NCBI GenBank assembly: GCA_964394845.1
Contig: CAYMZB010000081.1
Location: 1 to 8,639 of the forward strand
Length of the DNA stretch: 8,639 nucleotides
Direction of reading: 5' to 3'
Source of the DNA: CAYMZB01 sp964394845
Lineage (GTDB): Bacteria > Patescibacteriota > Microgenomatia > Daviesbacterales > UBA10151
Every line of letters begins with the position of its first letter. Positions within the stretch are counted from its first letter, which is position 1. Under the pieces are notes generated by a model. It was given only the letters and a program-made list of their open reading frames with translations. It searched no databases and was not told the DNA's origin. Below are positions 1 through 5,135 of the stretch, one piece after another. Position numbers and translations under genes: made by a program.

Positions 1-2
1 GC

Positions 3-377
3 AATATTTGTGGAAAGTTAAAACAGAGAAAATCAAATGTCTGCAAGACATGTTATTACCGAAGTAAGCAATATCCCTACTCTAAGAAAAAGCATTTAAG
101 TAAAGATGGGTATCTGTACGTTTATTACAAAGCCCATCTATATGCAGATAAAAGCGGAAGAGTATTAGAGCACCGCCTGATATTTGAGCAAAAGTTAGGC
201 AGATACCTATTTCCTTTTGAAAGCATTCATCACAAAAACGGAATAAGGAATGACAACAGAATTGAAAATCTAGAGCTTTGGGCAAAAGTTCAACCTACTG
301 GCGCAAGAGTTAAAGATCTTGTACAATGGGCAAGGAAAGTTTTGAAGTTATATGGTGGTGTTAGCTCAACTGGATAG
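3..377 (+). CDS. HNH endonuclease, 5'-truncated by the window edge
   Basis: The frame is open from base 3 and gives 124 residues with no start, so the N-terminus lies outside the window. A zinc-finger remnant with Cys3, Cys14 and Cys17 is followed by the phage/intron-type HNH core: EHRLIFEQKLGR at about 56-67, IHHKNG at 75-80 and DNRIENLEL at 84-92. His76-His77 and Asn85/Asn89 fit the metal-dependent beta-beta-alpha nuclease fold (HNH_3-like). The family usually ends in a WA..L.LYG helix, present here at 109-118, so the protein has its natural C-terminus by about base 356. The actual TAG lies 21 bases later, inside the tRNA-His gene. Such proteins are homing endonucleases or mobile nucleases; no flanking intron or phage gene is visible. 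Family call is good; role and activity are unknown. Confidence 0.75.
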   Translation, partial: NICGKLKQRKSNVCKTCYYRSKQYPYSKKKHLSKDGYLYVYYKAHLYADKSGRVLEHRLIFEQKLGRYLFPFESIHHKNGIRNDNRIENLELWAKVQPTGARVKDLVQWARKVLKLYGGVSSTG

Positions 378-428
378 AGCATCAGATTGTGGATCTGACG
401 GTTGCCGGTTCAAATCCGGTACACCACC
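354..428 (+). tRNA. tRNA-His (anticodon GTG)
   Basis: The cloverleaf can be folded by hand. The acceptor stem is 355-361 with 421-427, the D arm 364-380, the anticodon arm 382-398 with GTG at 389-391, a five-base variable loop at 399-403, and the T arm 404-420 with a TTCAAAT loop. The extra G at 354 opposite discriminator C428 is the histidine identity pair (G-1:C73) used by bacterial HisRS, which fixes the identity. The next three bases are CCC rather than CCA, so the CCA end is probably added by nucleotidyltransferase. The first 24 bases overlap the end of the HNH reading frame. Confidence 0.96.
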
Positions 429-448
429 CCCAAAAGGGATTTAGGTTG

Positions 449-1030
449 TTAGGACAGGCTAAATAGTGTTTTCAGACTTTTATAATAGGGCTCTGCTAAT
501 TTCTTATATTCTTTGAAAAATATCTTCTTATTTAAATCTCTCTCTATTTTCTTGAGCACCCAAACCTTATAGGTATTTAAATCTTTATCTTCAAACAGAT
601 AATGATTCCAGCAAATTACTAAATAAAAGTCTGTTGTAAAGTGGGCCAGTGCATCTGCTGTAGCTAAAACTTTTGCCTCTATACATTCTGGTTCTTTACC
701 ATCATGCATACCATGACCATGAATAATTTTATCTACTATAAAATTAATTTTGTCTTCTGAGAAACCTACTTCCCTTAAAACTTGTCTTGCTTCTGATTCA
801 CTCTTATCGTCCAAATCAGGATCATACTTGCTGGTCCAGGCATAAGCTAAATCATGTAGGTATGCAGCAACTAAAGTACTTTCTTTATCAAATTCATATT
901 TCTTTGAAATATCTTCAACGAAGGAAGCAACAATTTTAATATGGCCTTCAAAAACCCATTTATTCCAGTCTATTACTGGATTTTTCTTAGCATATAATCC
1001 CTTAACAATTTTAATGACTTTAGAACTCAC
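449..1030 (-). CDS. HD-domain phosphohydrolase-like protein
   Basis: This is a 193-residue, all-helical soluble protein with the HD metal-binding signature: His30 in EGH, His59-Asp60 in AAYLHDLA, His104/His106/His109 in the IIHGHGMHD segment, and Asp126 in ATADALAH. HD proteins hydrolyse phosphomonoesters or phosphodiesters, often of nucleotides; the substrate here cannot be read from sequence. The size and the second His cluster resemble the small YfbR/YedJ-like HD group. The GTG start at 1030 lies inside the end of the upstream gene (11-base overlap in another frame), which suggests translational coupling, although no clear Shine-Dalgarno is seen. Its 3' end is 20 bases from the convergent tRNA-His. 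The HD assignment is firm; the start is slightly less so. Confidence 0.87.
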   Translation of the reverse strand: MSSKVIKIVKGLYAKKNPVIDWNKWVFEGHIKIVASFVEDISKKYEFDKESTLVAAYLHDLAYAWTSKYDPDLDDKSESEARQVLREVGFSEDKINFIVDKIIHGHGMHDGKEPECIEAKVLATADALAHFTTDFYLVICWNHYLFEDKDLNTYKVWVLKKIERDLNKKIFFKEYKKLAEPYYKSLKTLFSLS

Positions 1031-1634
1031 AAACTTTGGAGAATGTTGTTTGGGCTACCGGTTGTAAATCCCGAGTAACTGCTTCAGAAACAGTCGTCAA
1101 TTTATATAACTTCAATGTGTAATCTCTGCCATCAGCTGTAAAGGTCATTTCTTTATTGTCTTTATCCCTCAATTTCCAGTGCAATGTACCTCCCCAGCTC
1201 GAGATAGTAGAATTTCCAGGAGGACCATCATTCGCAAAATCAAAAATATCTTTAGTCTTATTATCAGTTAAGGTTAAAGTAGCGAAAGGAATAGCTTTCC
1301 CCTTGACTGTTACCTGGTAAGTTAAATCGACATGATTGTCGTTCGCATACCCCTCATCAGCTCTAGCGCAAACTAACCGGGCTTCTATTTGGTAGGGAGA
1401 AATTGCAGCTGCAGTTGGGGTAGGAGTTTGCTGGGCAATCTTAGTTGATGCAGCTGTAGGAGTTGCTACAAGGATAGGAGAAGCAGTTGGGGTAGGATTG
1501 GCAGGGACGGAGTCAGACAGAATAGGTACTTGTTTAGCATTAGGTTGAATCAATCTGCCGATTAAAAAACCCGTCATAACTACAGCAACTACTCCTAAAA
1601 TAATAATTACAGGAGCAAAACCTTTTTCTTTCAT
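1020..1634 (-). CDS. Membrane-anchored extracellular protein with Pro/Thr linker, function unknown
   Basis: I place the start at ATG 1634 (204 residues, MKEKGFAPV), not the TTG at 1670. The TTG region reads as the -35 box of a promoter whose -10 lies 7 bases before this ATG. A short charged N-terminus is followed by one hydrophobic helix at about residues 6-29, then a Pro/Thr/Ala-rich low-complexity linker (about 36-78), then a roughly 120-residue domain with alternating beta-type hydrophobicity. Two cysteines, Cys89 and Cys202, flank this outer domain and could form a disulfide. The architecture suggests an anchored protein with an Ig-like or other beta-sandwich domain outside the membrane; no enzyme motif is seen. 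It overlaps the downstream HD gene by 11 bases, so the two are probably co-transcribed. Confidence 0.78.
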   Translation of the reverse strand: MKEKGFAPVIIILGVVAVVMTGFLIGRLIQPNAKQVPILSDSVPANPTPTASPILVATPTAASTKIAQQTPTPTAAAISPYQIEARLVCARADEGYANDNHVDLTYQVTVKGKAIPFATLTLTDNKTKDIFDFANDGPPGNSTISSWGGTLHWKLRDKDNKEMTFTADGRDYTLKLYKLTTVSEAVTRDLQPVAQTTFSKVCEF

Positions 1635-1641
1635 TAAGTTA

Positions 1642-1670
1642 ATAATCTGATAAATAAGTGTAAAAAGCAA
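1642..1670 (-). promoter_or_regulatory. Sigma-70 type promoter, leaderless, for the anchored protein
   Basis: On the minus strand TTGCTT (1670-1665) is followed after 17 bases by GATTAT (1647-1642), and the ATG begins 7 bases later at 1634. The -10 matches the consensus at 4 of 6 positions. The spacing predicts initiation at or next to the A of the start codon. Confidence 0.55.
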
Positions 1671-1701
1671 GTAGCGCGTAATTCTAATAAGTTAATATCT
1701 G

Positions 1702-1733
1702 TCTGTAAAACTCCAATTCTTGAGGTTTACAGA
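1702..1733. repeat. Imperfect hairpin in intergenic region
   Basis: The arms TCTGTAAA (1702-1709) and TTTACAGA (1726-1733) pair perfectly; after an A/G mismatch, CTC and GAG extend the stem around an 8-base loop. It lies between the coiled-coil gene stop and the promoter at 1642-1670. It has no U-run, so it could be an operator or a fold in the 3' end of the upstream transcript rather than a standard terminator. Confidence 0.45.
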
Positions 1734-1738
1734 GGCTA

Positions 1739-1776
1739 AAATAGGTTCTAACATCGTTCGCTAGGGGACCCTCAGT
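1739..1776 (-). repeat. Possible degenerate dispersed repeat
   Basis: Read on the minus strand, this intergenic stretch starts with TGAGGGTCCCCTAGCGAACG and ends with TTAGAACCTATTT (1751-1739). The end matches TTAGAGCCTATTT at 6906-6918 at 12 of 13 positions, where it stands next to a GTCATTGCGAGCG-type repeat. The first half resembles GAGGGACC...AGCGAACGA elements seen scattered in many bacterial genomes; that resemblance is from memory and unverified. Confidence 0.35.
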
Positions 1777-2004
1777 TTAAACTTCAGGAAAATCCGATAT
1801 AAGAGGTAAATTTAAATGCTTTTTTATTTCATCATGGGTTGCTTTTACCTCTGACAAAACTTGTTCCATGTCTCCTGACAAAGCCCCTAATCTCCCTGTA
1901 TGGTCTTCCTGGGTTTCCTTTACCTCTTTTAAATCTTTTTTTATGGGGTCTACAGCTTTATTTACTACCTCTTCAACTATTGCCTTTAACCTATTTTCAT
2001 CCAT
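1777..2004 (-). CDS. Small coiled-coil protein, function unknown
   Basis: The product is 75 residues from ATG 2004 (MDENRLKAIVEEVV). The longer frame back to 2058 is rejected because it would read through a promoter whose -10 ends 6 bases before this ATG. Residues about 1-66 are continuous charged helix with heptad-like spacing of Leu, Ile and Val and many Glu and Lys, ending in a short hydrophobic tail (LNLPLISDF). There are no cysteines, membrane segment or catalytic motif. Short coiled-coil proteins of this look are often adaptors or self-assembling scaffolds, but I do not recognise a family. It is a single gene with its own promoter, in line with but separate from the anchored protein downstream. 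Confidence 0.68.
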   Translation of the reverse strand: MDENRLKAIVEEVVNKAVDPIKKDLKEVKETQEDHTGRLGALSGDMEQVLSEVKATHDEIKKHLNLPLISDFPEV

Positions 2005-2010
2005 ATTTTT

Positions 2011-2039
2011 ATAATACTCTAAAAAACTTAAATGAACAA
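2011..2039 (-). promoter_or_regulatory. Sigma-70 type promoter, leaderless, for coiled-coil gene
   Basis: The minus strand shows TTGTTC (2039-2034), a 17-base spacer, then TATTAT (2016-2011). Six bases separate the -10 from ATG 2004, so the transcript should start at the start codon with no room for a Shine-Dalgarno sequence. Confidence 0.7.
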
Positions 2040-2138
2040 GACAACTTATCCATATCAAAACTTCTTATTTGGGTACAAACCCTGATTAAATCTGGACAAA
2101 TTACATCTAGCGAGCCACGTTTAAGCTTTCATTAACGC

Positions 2139-3038
2139 CTATAATTCCATTAGTTTCCGGTATATTTCTTTGCATTCAATTTTACAAAAAAACACTTTTA
2201 GATCCTGGTCTTTACAATCCACACAGCAAATATAGTGATAGTGGCACATATCATAAGCACAGTTAACATAGCTATCGCAGGGCTTGGAACACTTTAGGCA
2301 TTTACCAACCACCATATGCTTTGGGTCTTCCGTATTAAAGCCAAGAGTAAGTCTATTATCAAACACATAAAGCTTTCCCTTAAAATGCTCATTTGGATAT
2401 TTTTCTATATATGTTTGTATGCCGTCTTTTAATTGATATACATCCAAAAACCCATTCATAAGTAAAACTCCCGACGCTTTCTCACACCTAACACCTCCTG
2501 TACAAACAGTCACAACAGTTTTGTTTTTAAGAGAATTTAACTTATTTAATACTTTAGGCAAATCAGAGAAATTATGGGTGTTGGAAAAGTAACTGCCCTC
2601 AAAAAATCCTGACAAATATTCATAATCATTTCTCATGTCAATTATGTAGAATTCTTTTTTTTCTTCAAACCAAAGATGTAACTCGCCTGCACTTATATAT
2701 TTTCCGGAAACTTTATTAGGATTTAGCTCCGGCATTCCAAGAGCCACAATTTCCGGACGTACTTTTATAGATAATTTTGGAAAAGCAGAACCTGTACCAA
2801 TGCTTTTTTTAAAACTGATATTCTTAAAAATGGCTATTTTTTGCATGGATTTAATATATTTTTCTGTATTTACAGTTAATCCTTCAATATTACCGTTAAT
2901 TCCTTCTTTTGAAACAAATAATCTACCTTTTAAATTTAATTTTTCACATAGTTTTTTCTGATCCTCTTTCAGTGTTTGAGGATCCTTAATATTTATATAT
3001 TTGTAGAAAAGCAGGACCTGGAATGTGAGGGCGTGCAT
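2139..3038 (-). CDS. trhO: tRNA uridine(34) hydroxylase (TrhO/YceA, rhodanese family)
   Basis: TrhO makes 5-hydroxyuridine at the wobble position U34 of tRNAs in an oxygen-dependent reaction, the first step towards cmo5U/mo5U. The 299-residue protein shows the family layout. An N-terminal acylphosphatase-like ferredoxin fold (about 4-95) includes RLFVSKEGINGNIEG at 39-53. A rhodanese domain (about 112-215) has IDMRNDYEY and the active loop CTGGVRCEKAS with Cys179 as the expected catalytic cysteine and Cys185. A Cys-rich tail holds ten cysteines between 247 and 289 and probably binds zinc. The length is near that of other bacterial members. ATG 3038 is preferred over TTG 3044 because it stands 7 bases after an extended -10. 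The gene is divergent from dus, another tRNA-uridine enzyme. Confidence 0.93.
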   Translation of the reverse strand: MHALTFQVLLFYKYINIKDPQTLKEDQKKLCEKLNLKGRLFVSKEGINGNIEGLTVNTEKYIKSMQKIAIFKNISFKKSIGTGSAFPKLSIKVRPEIVALGMPELNPNKVSGKYISAGELHLWFEEKKEFYIIDMRNDYEYLSGFFEGSYFSNTHNFSDLPKVLNKLNSLKNKTVVTVCTGGVRCEKASGVLLMNGFLDVYQLKDGIQTYIEKYPNEHFKGKLYVFDNRLTLGFNTEDPKHMVVGKCLKCSKPCDSYVNCAYDMCHYHYICCVDCKDQDLKVFFCKIECKEIYRKLMEL

Positions 3039-3045
3039 ATGCAAG

Positions 3046-3054
3046 ATTATATCA
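3046..3054 (-). promoter_or_regulatory. Extended -10 promoter of trhO, leaderless
   Basis: The minus strand reads TGATATAAT, a perfect TGnTATAAT extended -10, and ATG 3038 follows after 7 bases. No good -35 hexamer lies 16-18 bases upstream, which the extended -10 can make up for. It shows that the TTG at 3044 falls upstream of the likely transcript start. Confidence 0.78.
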
Positions 3055-3059
3055 TTTTG

Positions 3060-3109
3060 GGTTATACCACTTGCCCCTTACCAGCCGGTACAGGACTACG
3101 GGTATAACC
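3060..3109. repeat. Inverted repeat between divergent trhO and dus promoters
   Basis: GGTTATACC (3060-3068) and GGTATAACC (3101-3109) are exact 9-base inverted copies 32 bases apart. They sit within the 137-bp trhO-dus intergenic region, the left arm just upstream of the trhO -10 where its -35 would lie. This could be a paired operator for a DNA-bending or looping regulator, or a stem in RNA. No protein is known from the sequence to bind it. Confidence 0.45.
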
Positions 3110-3162
3110 TCTCGTAAGCTCATTTTGAGATAAAATAGATGCAAAACGAGCAACGACTGGTA

Positions 3163-3168
3163 TATAAT
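3163..3168 (+). promoter_or_regulatory. -10 element of dus promoter, leaderless
   Basis: A perfect TATAAT is followed after 7 bases by the dus ATG at 3176. The region 17 bases upstream (TGCAAA, 3140-3145) is a weak -35. An overlapping TGGTATATA (3158-3166) could act as an extended -10 instead. No Shine-Dalgarno sequence precedes the ATG. Confidence 0.72.
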
Positions 3169-3175
3169 TACAGCC

Positions 3176-4135
3176 ATGAATTTCTGGCAAAAACTACCGA
3201 AACCTATATTTATATTGGCTCCTATGGACGGGGTTACAGAAACTGTTTTTAGGAGAATTGTAGTTGCTGTTGGAAGGCCTGATGTTTTATTTACGGAATT
3301 TGTTCCTGTTGACGGGCTTTTATCCAAAGGTCAAGACAAAGTGATGCTGCATTTAAAATTTGATAGAATTGAGCGCCCGATTATTGCCCAAATTTGGGGC
3401 TCAAAACCTGAGAATTTTTATAAAGCTGCCAAGATATTGGTTGATTTGAGATTTGACGGGATAGATATTAATATGGGTTGCCCTGTTAGCAATGTTACTG
3501 CTAATGGGTCATGTTCAGCCTTAATTAAAAACCCTGAGCGGGCAATTGAAATCATTAAGGCTGCAAAAAAAGGAGCAGGAACCTTACCTGTTAGTGTAAA
3601 AACAAGAATCGGGTTTGATGGTATTGATACTGAAAATTGGGTTAGAACACTGCTTCAAACTGATATAGCTGCTTTAACCCTGCACCTACGCACTGCAAAA
3701 GAGATGTCTAAAGTTCCAGCTCACTGGAATGAAATTGAAAAAGCTGTAAAAATCCGTGATGAAATTGCCTCAAAAACTTTAATTATAGGAAATGGTGATG
3801 TTAAGTCCCTCAAGGAAGCAAAAGAAAAATGTATAAAGTACGGAATTGACGGAATAATGATCGGAAGAGGAATTTTTGAAAACGTGTGGATTTTTAATGA
3901 AAATATTGATATCAAAAAAGTTACACCTAAGGAGAAAGCTAATGTGCTAGTCAAACATCTTGAGTTATATCAAAAAACATATGGAGATGGTAAACATTTT
4001 GAGCATATGAAAAAGTTTGTTAAGTGCTATATCAATAATTTTGAAAGCGCATTTGAAATTCGTGATACCTTGATGAGAACCAAAACTTTAGAAGAACTAA
4101 TTAATTTAACCAAAAAACTATCTTTTTTTGGATAA
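3176..4135 (+). CDS. dus: tRNA-dihydrouridine synthase (Dus family)
   Basis: Dus enzymes are FMN- and NADPH-dependent flavoproteins that reduce uridine to dihydrouridine in the tRNA D-loop. The 319-residue protein has the complete layout. A TIM barrel starts with LAPMDGVTETVFRR at 14-27. It carries DINMGCPVSNV with catalytic Cys102, SVKTRIGFD with Lys142, LTLHLRTAKEM with His170 and Arg172, and the FMN-phosphate loops IGNGDV (204-209) and IGRG (229-232). A helical C-terminal tRNA-binding domain runs from about 250, with HMKKFVKCYI near 277. The GCP context resembles the DusB side of the family, but I cannot fix which uridine is modified, so only the generic symbol is given. ATG 3176 follows a -10 by 7 bases. 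The gene converges with the YtxH-like gene. Confidence 0.95.
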   Translation: MNFWQKLPKPIFILAPMDGVTETVFRRIVVAVGRPDVLFTEFVPVDGLLSKGQDKVMLHLKFDRIERPIIAQIWGSKPENFYKAAKILVDLRFDGIDINMGCPVSNVTANGSCSALIKNPERAIEIIKAAKKGAGTLPVSVKTRIGFDGIDTENWVRTLLQTDIAALTLHLRTAKEMSKVPAHWNEIEKAVKIRDEIASKTLIIGNGDVKSLKEAKEKCIKYGIDGIMIGRGIFENVWIFNENIDIKKVTPKEKANVLVKHLELYQKTYGDGKHFEHMKKFVKCYINNFESAFEIRDTLMRTKTLEELINLTKKLSFFG

Positions 4136-4165
4136 TATTAAATATTTACAGCTTTATCATCGGAT

Positions 4166-4183
4166 AAGTAATGATTACTTTTT
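4166..4183 (+). terminator. Short hairpin with T-run after dus
   Basis: AAGTAA (4166-4171) pairs with TTACTT (4175-4180) around a 3-base loop and runs on into TTT. It lies 31 bases after the dus stop and overlaps the stop codon of the convergent gene. The stem is only six AT-rich pairs, so it would be a weak terminator. Confidence 0.4.
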
Positions 4184-4441
4184 CTTAGCTTTTATCATCT
4201 TAGCCGGTTTATCTTTCTTAGCTAAAGCTTTCTCACCTAAGTCTTTCAGCTCCATTGCTCTTTTGGTGATTTCCTTTATAACTTTATCACCTTGTTTTTG
4301 CAGATCTCTTAAGATCTCTTCTGCTTTTTTTCTGTTACCTTCATCAGATAGTACTACTGCTGCAGCTGCGGCAGCAGCTCCAATCACAGCTCCGGTTACT
4401 CCAGAAGCTAATGGATTAATTCCTTTTTTTTCTTGTGTCAA
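4175..4441 (-). CDS. YtxH-like small membrane protein
   Basis: I choose the TTG start at 4441 (88 residues, MTQEKKG) because a near-perfect Shine-Dalgarno sequence lies at the right distance. The alternative GTG at 4450 would overlap the upstream stop as GTGA and add three residues. Residues about 8-31 form one Gly/Ala-rich transmembrane helix (NPLASGVTGAVIGAAA). A long charged amphipathic helix and a Lys-rich tail follow. This is the shape of YtxH (PF12732-like) proteins, which are small, membrane-anchored and often linked to general stress. The gene upstream encodes a DUF948-like protein; in Bacillus subtilis ytxG (DUF948) and ytxH are also neighbours, which supports the call. Sequence similarity is weak, so function is inferred from architecture and neighbourhood. 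Confidence 0.72.
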   Translation of the reverse strand: MTQEKKGINPLASGVTGAVIGAAAAAAAVVLSDEGNRKKAEEILRDLQKQGDKVIKEITKRAMELKDLGEKALAKKDKPAKMIKAKKK

Positions 4442-4445
4442 ATAT

Positions 4446-4456
4446 ATCACCCCCTT
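4446..4456 (-). promoter_or_regulatory. Strong Shine-Dalgarno sequence deciding the YtxH-like start
   Basis: The minus strand reads AAGGGGGTGAT, differing from the anti-SD complement AAGGAGGTGAT by one base that can still wobble-pair. The last G of the G-run is 8 bases from TTG 4441, which is good spacing, but it touches GTG 4450. It also spans the stop codon of the upstream gene, so translation is probably coupled. Confidence 0.65.
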
Positions 4457-4686
4457 TTCTTCTGTATTATCCTGCTTACTAAAGATACTAAAATAGCAGG
4501 TATTGCTGCTAATGCTTTCAGTTGTACCTTATTTTTTAGACTTTGTGCAGTTTCACCTAAATCGTCTGTTAATTTTGTTATGGATTTTAATGCCTGTATA
4601 AAATAATAAGTAACAAATACAACACAGGAGGTAATTATTATTAAACCTAGAATGAAAAGGATGTTTAAAACATCTTTTGTTTCCAT
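4447..4686 (-). CDS. DUF948-like small membrane protein
   Basis: The product is 79 residues from ATG 4686. A short N-terminus is followed by a strong transmembrane helix at about 8-30 (ILFILGLIIITSCVVFVTYYFI). Next comes an amphipathic segment with regularly spaced hydrophobics (about 31-55: LKSITKLTDDLGETAQSL), as in DUF948 proteins such as YtxG of Bacillus. A second hydrophobic stretch at about 57-74 ends in a basic tail (KKRG). It is the first gene of a two-gene unit with the YtxH-like gene, and its stop lies inside that gene's ribosome-binding site. It has its own strong leaderless promoter. Role in the envelope or stress response is inferred only by analogy; similarity is architectural rather than motif-based. 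Confidence 0.66.
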   Translation of the reverse strand: METKDVLNILFILGLIIITSCVVFVTYYFIQALKSITKLTDDLGETAQSLKNKVQLKALAAIPAILVSLVSRIIQKKRG

Positions 4687-4693
4687 GAGCGCA

Positions 4694-4722
4694 ATTATAC
4701 TCTAAATATCAAATATTTTAAA
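4694..4722 (-). promoter_or_regulatory. Sigma-70 type promoter, leaderless, for DUF948/YtxH-like pair
   Basis: The minus strand shows TTTAAA (4722-4717), a 17-base spacer and a perfect TATAAT (4699-4694). ATG 4686 follows after 7 bases, so the first gene should be leaderless while the second depends on a Shine-Dalgarno sequence. Confidence 0.78.
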
Positions 4723-4781
4723 GAAGTATAAAACATATTTGCATTCTTAACGAGTTTTTAGTAGCATTTAATGAAGACTAT

Positions 4782-5135
4782 ATGGAATATTTAACTGCCA
4801 TACCTGCTGCTGCTTTGGGTTATTTAACTCTTAGAGCAACATCGCATCCAAATTCACGTATCAGAAAAAAGATGCCTAATGTCAAAGTTAAAAGAGTACA
4901 AATATTTCCTGTACTGCGTGTTTATATGTTTGGAAGGGTAATTCACTTGCATCACTGGTTTGCTTTCTCAATAGTTTTGGCAGCATCTGCCTTTATTAGT
5001 ATCGGAATTTTTGATTATATATTCACCAAGGGTATGCTTTTAGGTGGCATTATTCAAGGATTATCCCTGCCAAAAGAACACAGAAAAATAATTTATAGAG
5101 ATTTCTCGCTTGAAAGATTAACTTCTATCAACTAA
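4782..5135 (+). CDS. Small His-rich membrane protein, function unknown
   Basis: The product is 117 residues from ATG 4782. A hydrophobic N-terminal segment (about 2-18) is followed by a basic loop (RIRKKMPNVKVKR, 26-38). Then comes the conspicuous IHLHHWF at 54-60 directly before a transmembrane helix (about 60-79). A third hydrophobic, Gly-rich segment (83-95) runs into a short polar tail. His55, His57 and His58 next to the membrane could bind a metal or a lipid headgroup, but no family with a proven function is recognised. Similar HLHHW membrane proteins occur in Patescibacteria and archaea in my recollection; this is not checked. No Shine-Dalgarno is seen; TTTAAT at 4767-4772 is a weak candidate -10, 9 bases before the ATG. 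The gmk promoter lies inside its last codons. Confidence 0.7.
   Translation: MEYLTAIPAAALGYLTLRATSHPNSRIRKKMPNVKVKRVQIFPVLRVYMFGRVIHLHHWFAFSIVLAASAFISIGIFDYIFTKGMLLGGIIQGLSLPKEHRKIIYRDFSLERLTSIN

Noticed and set aside
82..285. Minus-strand open frame of 67 codons
   Set aside because: It lies antisense to the HNH gene, whose frame carries clear family motifs; the antisense product has none.
429..445. CCC-CAAAA-GGG after tRNA-His as a terminator
   Set aside because: A 3-bp stem with a short T stretch is too weak to call.
2071..2082. GGGTACAAACCC as a trhO terminator
   Set aside because: The stem is only 4 bp and no U-run follows on either strand.
1839..2135. Plus-strand open frame of 98 codons, Leu/Pro-rich
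   Set aside because: It is the complement of the coiled-coil gene; Leu and Pro richness arises from reading charged-helix codons backwards.
3052..3327. Minus-strand open frame of 91 codons spanning the trhO-dus spacer
   Set aside because: It covers the trhO promoter and the start of dus, and shows no motif.
3471..3525. Dus GCPVSNVTANGSCSAL segment as an altered active site
   Set aside because: The position after GCP varies among Dus subfamilies, and Cys102, Lys142, His170 and Arg172 are all present, so there is no sign of lost activity.
3721..3954. Minus-strand open frame of 77 codons inside dus
   Set aside because: Antisense to a well-conserved part of dus; no promoter or motif.
4128..4496. 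Plus-strand open frame of 122 codons
   Set aside because: Antisense to the YtxH-like gene; its Ala and Ser runs are the reverse of the Ala-rich membrane helix.
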